Below, piece after piece: positions 62,110-64,000 of a stretch of DNA of 64,000 nt. Each line of letters begins with the position of its first letter. The stretch's first letter is position 1. The stretch spans positions 1,922,001 to 1,986,000 of the forward strand of contig NZ_CP032101.1 of the NCBI RefSeq assembly GCF_003544855.1. Direction: 5' to 3'. Position numbers and translations under genes: made by a program. Origin of the DNA: Malaciobacter marinus (GTDB lineage: Bacteria > Campylobacterota > Campylobacteria > Campylobacterales > Arcobacteraceae). The notes under the pieces were generated by a model. That model worked only from the letters and a program-made list of their open reading frames with translations, had not been told where the DNA came from and searched no databases.

Positions 62110-62793
62110 ATGAACCAAGACTTAATTAAGCAATTAAGTAGTTTTAATTTATTATATGTTGAAGACGAAGATGGAATTAGAAATAATATTTTTGAAATTT
62201 TAAAACATATGTTTAAGAATTTATATTTAGCAAAAAATGCAAAAGATGCTTATAAATTATATCAAGATAAAAAGCCTGACTTAATTATTACTGATATTAG
62301 AATGCCAAAAGAATCAGGAATTGATTTAATAAAAAAAATCAGAAAAACCGATTCAAAAGTTAGGGTTATAATTACATCTGCGCATACTGATTTGGAGTAT
62401 ATGTTAGAAGCAACAGAATTACATCTTGTAAAATATATTATAAAACCAATTACAGAAGCTAAATTAACAGAAGCACTTGAGGCTTTTATAAAAAGTTATG
62501 CAGCAGCACCTGTTTATAATCTTATTCCAAAATGGATTTATGATGAAAGCAAATCATGTGTAACAGGTCCAGATGTAGAACACATCTTAACAAAAAAAGA
62601 GAATGCTTTTTTAAAGTTACTAATAAATAAAAATAGAATCATTACATACCAAGAGATGGAAACACAAATTTGGGATGATGCAAATGTCATGACTCCAAAT
62701 GCAATGAGACTATTTATAAAAAACTTTAGAAAAAAATTACCAAATGGTATTTTAAAAAATATTCAAGGTACAGGGTATAGGCTAGTTACTTAA
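62110..62793 (+). CDS. OmpR-family response regulator next to dctPQM
   Basis: A 227-residue regulator: receiver domain with acidic residues 18-20, phospho-acceptor Asp62 (TDIRMP), SAHTD switch region and Lys112; winged-helix domain (about 150-227) ending in GTGYRLVT. AAGGA precedes the ATG. Presumed partner of the divergent Cache-domain kinase and candidate activator of dctPQM. Domain positions are the same as in the regulator of the tor-type operon, so the two are likely paralogues. Its 3' end overlaps the convergent EI24-like gene by 8 bases. Confidence 0.9.
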   Translation: MNQDLIKQLSSFNLLYVEDEDGIRNNIFEILKHMFKNLYLAKNAKDAYKLYQDKKPDLIITDIRMPKESGIDLIKKIRKTDSKVRVIITSAHTDLEYMLEATELHLVKYIIKPITEAKLTEALEAFIKSYAAAPVYNLIPKWIYDESKSCVTGPDVEHILTKKENAFLKLLINKNRIITYQEMETQIWDDANVMTPNAMRLFIKNFRKKLPNGILKNIQGTGYRLVT

Positions 62794-63583
62794 GTTCTAA
62801 GAACTTATCAATAGCACTTGCTTCACCCTCTTTTAACTTTCTTAACTCTATAAAGTATCCATGACCTAAATATATTATAAAGAAAACCGCTGAAAATAGC
62901 GTAATAAAAGGAATCATTGATAACATATAAAGTAAGAAAGTTCTTATTCTAAAACTATTTTTCCCTTTTTTATGTATTAAAAAATAATCTTCATCATTTA
63001 ATATTGTTGATGCAACATCATGATTTAATAGTTTATGAAAAAAATAATAAAATGGTATATTAAAAGCAATAACATTAACTAATGGTATGAAATACAAAGG
63101 AATAAATAAAATAAATAAAAATATCATCATAAAAGTACTTTTTGCTAAAACAAAAAGTGGCGTTAACATTGTTCCATGTCCATCCATTTTTAAATCACTA
63201 TAATGTCTTTTATGTAAAGCTTTTAAAATAAAAGGTGTTAAAAAACCAATAATTGCAAGAGTTAAAAATACAGAAAACATCATAACAAATATAATTCCAA
63301 TTGTATAAACTAAAAAAGCAACAATCCAAGCAGTAACTGAATATTGAAGTAAAAAAGTAGCCCAATCAAAATAAAATGGTGCATTTTCAGGTGCTGTTAT
63401 TTCTTGTCCATTTTGCGCTTGTGTTATAACTATTTGTAAAGAATCCATTCCATAACCAGCTGCACTAAAAAATAGTATATACATAATAAACAAAGTAAAT
63501 ATTAAAGGTAAAATTGCAAACTTTAACATCTTTTTTGTAAAAAAATCTCTAATACTTACTTTAACTAAATCCAATTCATTCAT
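62786..63583 (-). CDS. EI24/CysZ-like inner-membrane protein
   Basis: A 265-residue membrane protein with about five hydrophobic segments (near residues 22-45, 75-97, 98-125, 150-185 and 220-240). The N-terminal DLVKVSIRDFFTKKMLKFAILPLIFTL pattern (in part) and the later VNVIAFNIPFYYFFHKLLNHDVAS are typical of the EI24 domain family, which includes the sulfate channel CysZ. Sulfate transport is not shown; annotated as EI24-domain protein. Its start overlaps the upstream SPASM-protein stop. Confidence 0.8.
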   Translation of the reverse strand: MNELDLVKVSIRDFFTKKMLKFAILPLIFTLFIMYILFFSAAGYGMDSLQIVITQAQNGQEITAPENAPFYFDWATFLLQYSVTAWIVAFLVYTIGIIFVMMFSVFLTLAIIGFLTPFILKALHKRHYSDLKMDGHGTMLTPLFVLAKSTFMMIFLFILFIPLYFIPLVNVIAFNIPFYYFFHKLLNHDVASTILNDEDYFLIHKKGKNSFRIRTFLLYMLSMIPFITLFSAVFFIIYLGHGYFIELRKLKEGEASAIDKFLELK

Positions 63584-64000
63584 TAATTTTCCTTATCAAA
63601 TCTTTTTCTATAATCACATTTTTGACATAATTCTTCAATTAAAATATTTTTTTTAAACCCTTTTTGTATATCTAAAACTCTTTTACTTTTCAATATATCA
63701 TCAAGTTTTGAGCTGTTTATATTTCCTAAATTTATCACTGCATTTTGGTCTAAACAACAAGGTACGACTTCACCACTACTTAATATTCCAAAGTGAGAAT
63801 CTAAACCATAGCAAAATCCTTTTGTTGAAATAACATTTTCATCCAAACTTGGCCACTTAAAATAATCATCAAAATTAAAAAATATTTTTCTTGCAATTCT
63901 TATATTTTTAGGTCTATTTTTATAAACATCATCAATATCAATATTAGATTCAAACTCACTATTTATTTTGTCAAAAACTTTTTTATTAAACTCTTTTGCA
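63583..64000 (-). CDS. Radical SAM/SPASM-domain protein, C-terminal part (runs off window)
   Basis: The frame is open to the right edge (about 139 visible codons), so the TTG near 63846 is internal. The visible part contains a SPASM-type auxiliary iron-sulfur domain: CYGLDSHFGILSSGEVVPCC, then GNINSSKLDDILKS and CQKCDYRK. The catalytic radical SAM domain with its CX3CX2C motif would lie beyond the window. SPASM proteins modify peptides, anaerobic sulfatases or nucleic acids; the specific role cannot be read here. Confidence 0.82.
   Translation of the reverse strand, partial: AKEFNKKVFDKINSEFESNIDIDDVYKNRPKNIRIARKIFFNFDDYFKWPSLDENVISTKGFCYGLDSHFGILSSGEVVPCCLDQNAVINLGNINSSKLDDILKSKRVLDIQKGFKKNILIEELCQKCDYRKRFDKEN

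Overview
This AT-rich window, with compact genes that often overlap, reads as a chromosomal segment from a member of the Arcobacteraceae (Campylobacterota), probably a marine Arcobacter-like species. The assignment rests on protein character (a TorA with a monohaem cytochrome partner, Opr-type porins, an LOS core locus running from waaC-lpxL to waaF next to gmhA, histidine kinases with an AHQWRQPL box) and on base composition. No database search was possible. No insertion sequence, phage, CRISPR array or rRNA operon is visible.

Layout. (1) 0-2 kb: the 3' part of a TonB-dependent siderophore receptor. (2) 2-9 kb: a single-strand operon, probably for trimethylamine N-oxide respiration: torA, a monohaem cytochrome c, an OmpR-type regulator, a family-5 periplasmic binding protein and a histidine kinase. 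(3) 9.2-13.3 kb: a YqhD-like alcohol dehydrogenase and two tandem porins, each followed by a hairpin and a conserved structured RNA-like element. (4) 13.4-17.6 kb: a ferrous iron operon (feoA, feoB, two secreted small proteins, an FeoB-associated Cys-rich peptide) with Fur-box-like sites. (5) 17.6-28 kb: housekeeping genes (TauE-type permease, three identical tRNA-Asn genes, radical SAM protein, hemE, yqhA-like, asd, gyrA, ydcH-like, argJ, K+ channel, rpmB). (6) 28-48.5 kb: the lipooligosaccharide/LPS core locus, bounded by gmhA/waaF on one side and waaC/lpxL on the other, with glycosyltransferases, an O-antigen ligase, five kinase-fold proteins (three of them YrbL-like paralogues), an LtaS/MdoB-type phosphotransferase and, at 38.3-42.3 kb, a very AT-rich cassette of HAD phosphatase, HMGL-type aldolase fusion, CMP-sugar synthetase and sialyltransferase-like enzyme. 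(7) 48.5-57 kb: ppx/gppA, ferredoxin, CysQ-like phosphatase and glutamate synthase gltBD. (8) 57-63 kb: a DctPQM TRAP transporter with a divergent Cache-domain kinase and response regulator. (9) The window ends in a CysZ/EI24-like membrane protein and the 3' part of a SPASM-domain protein.

How the parts may work together. The 2-9 kb operon couples a terminal reductase to its own three-component sensor. The TRAP transporter has a neighbouring two-component pair closely related to that of the tor operon. The best candidate for undescribed biology is the 38.3-42.3 kb cassette, which I read as a pathway making and transferring a CMP-activated 2-keto acid sugar in which an HMGL-family aldolase takes the place of a NeuB-type synthase. 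The second is the pair of covarying RNA-like elements downstream of the porins.
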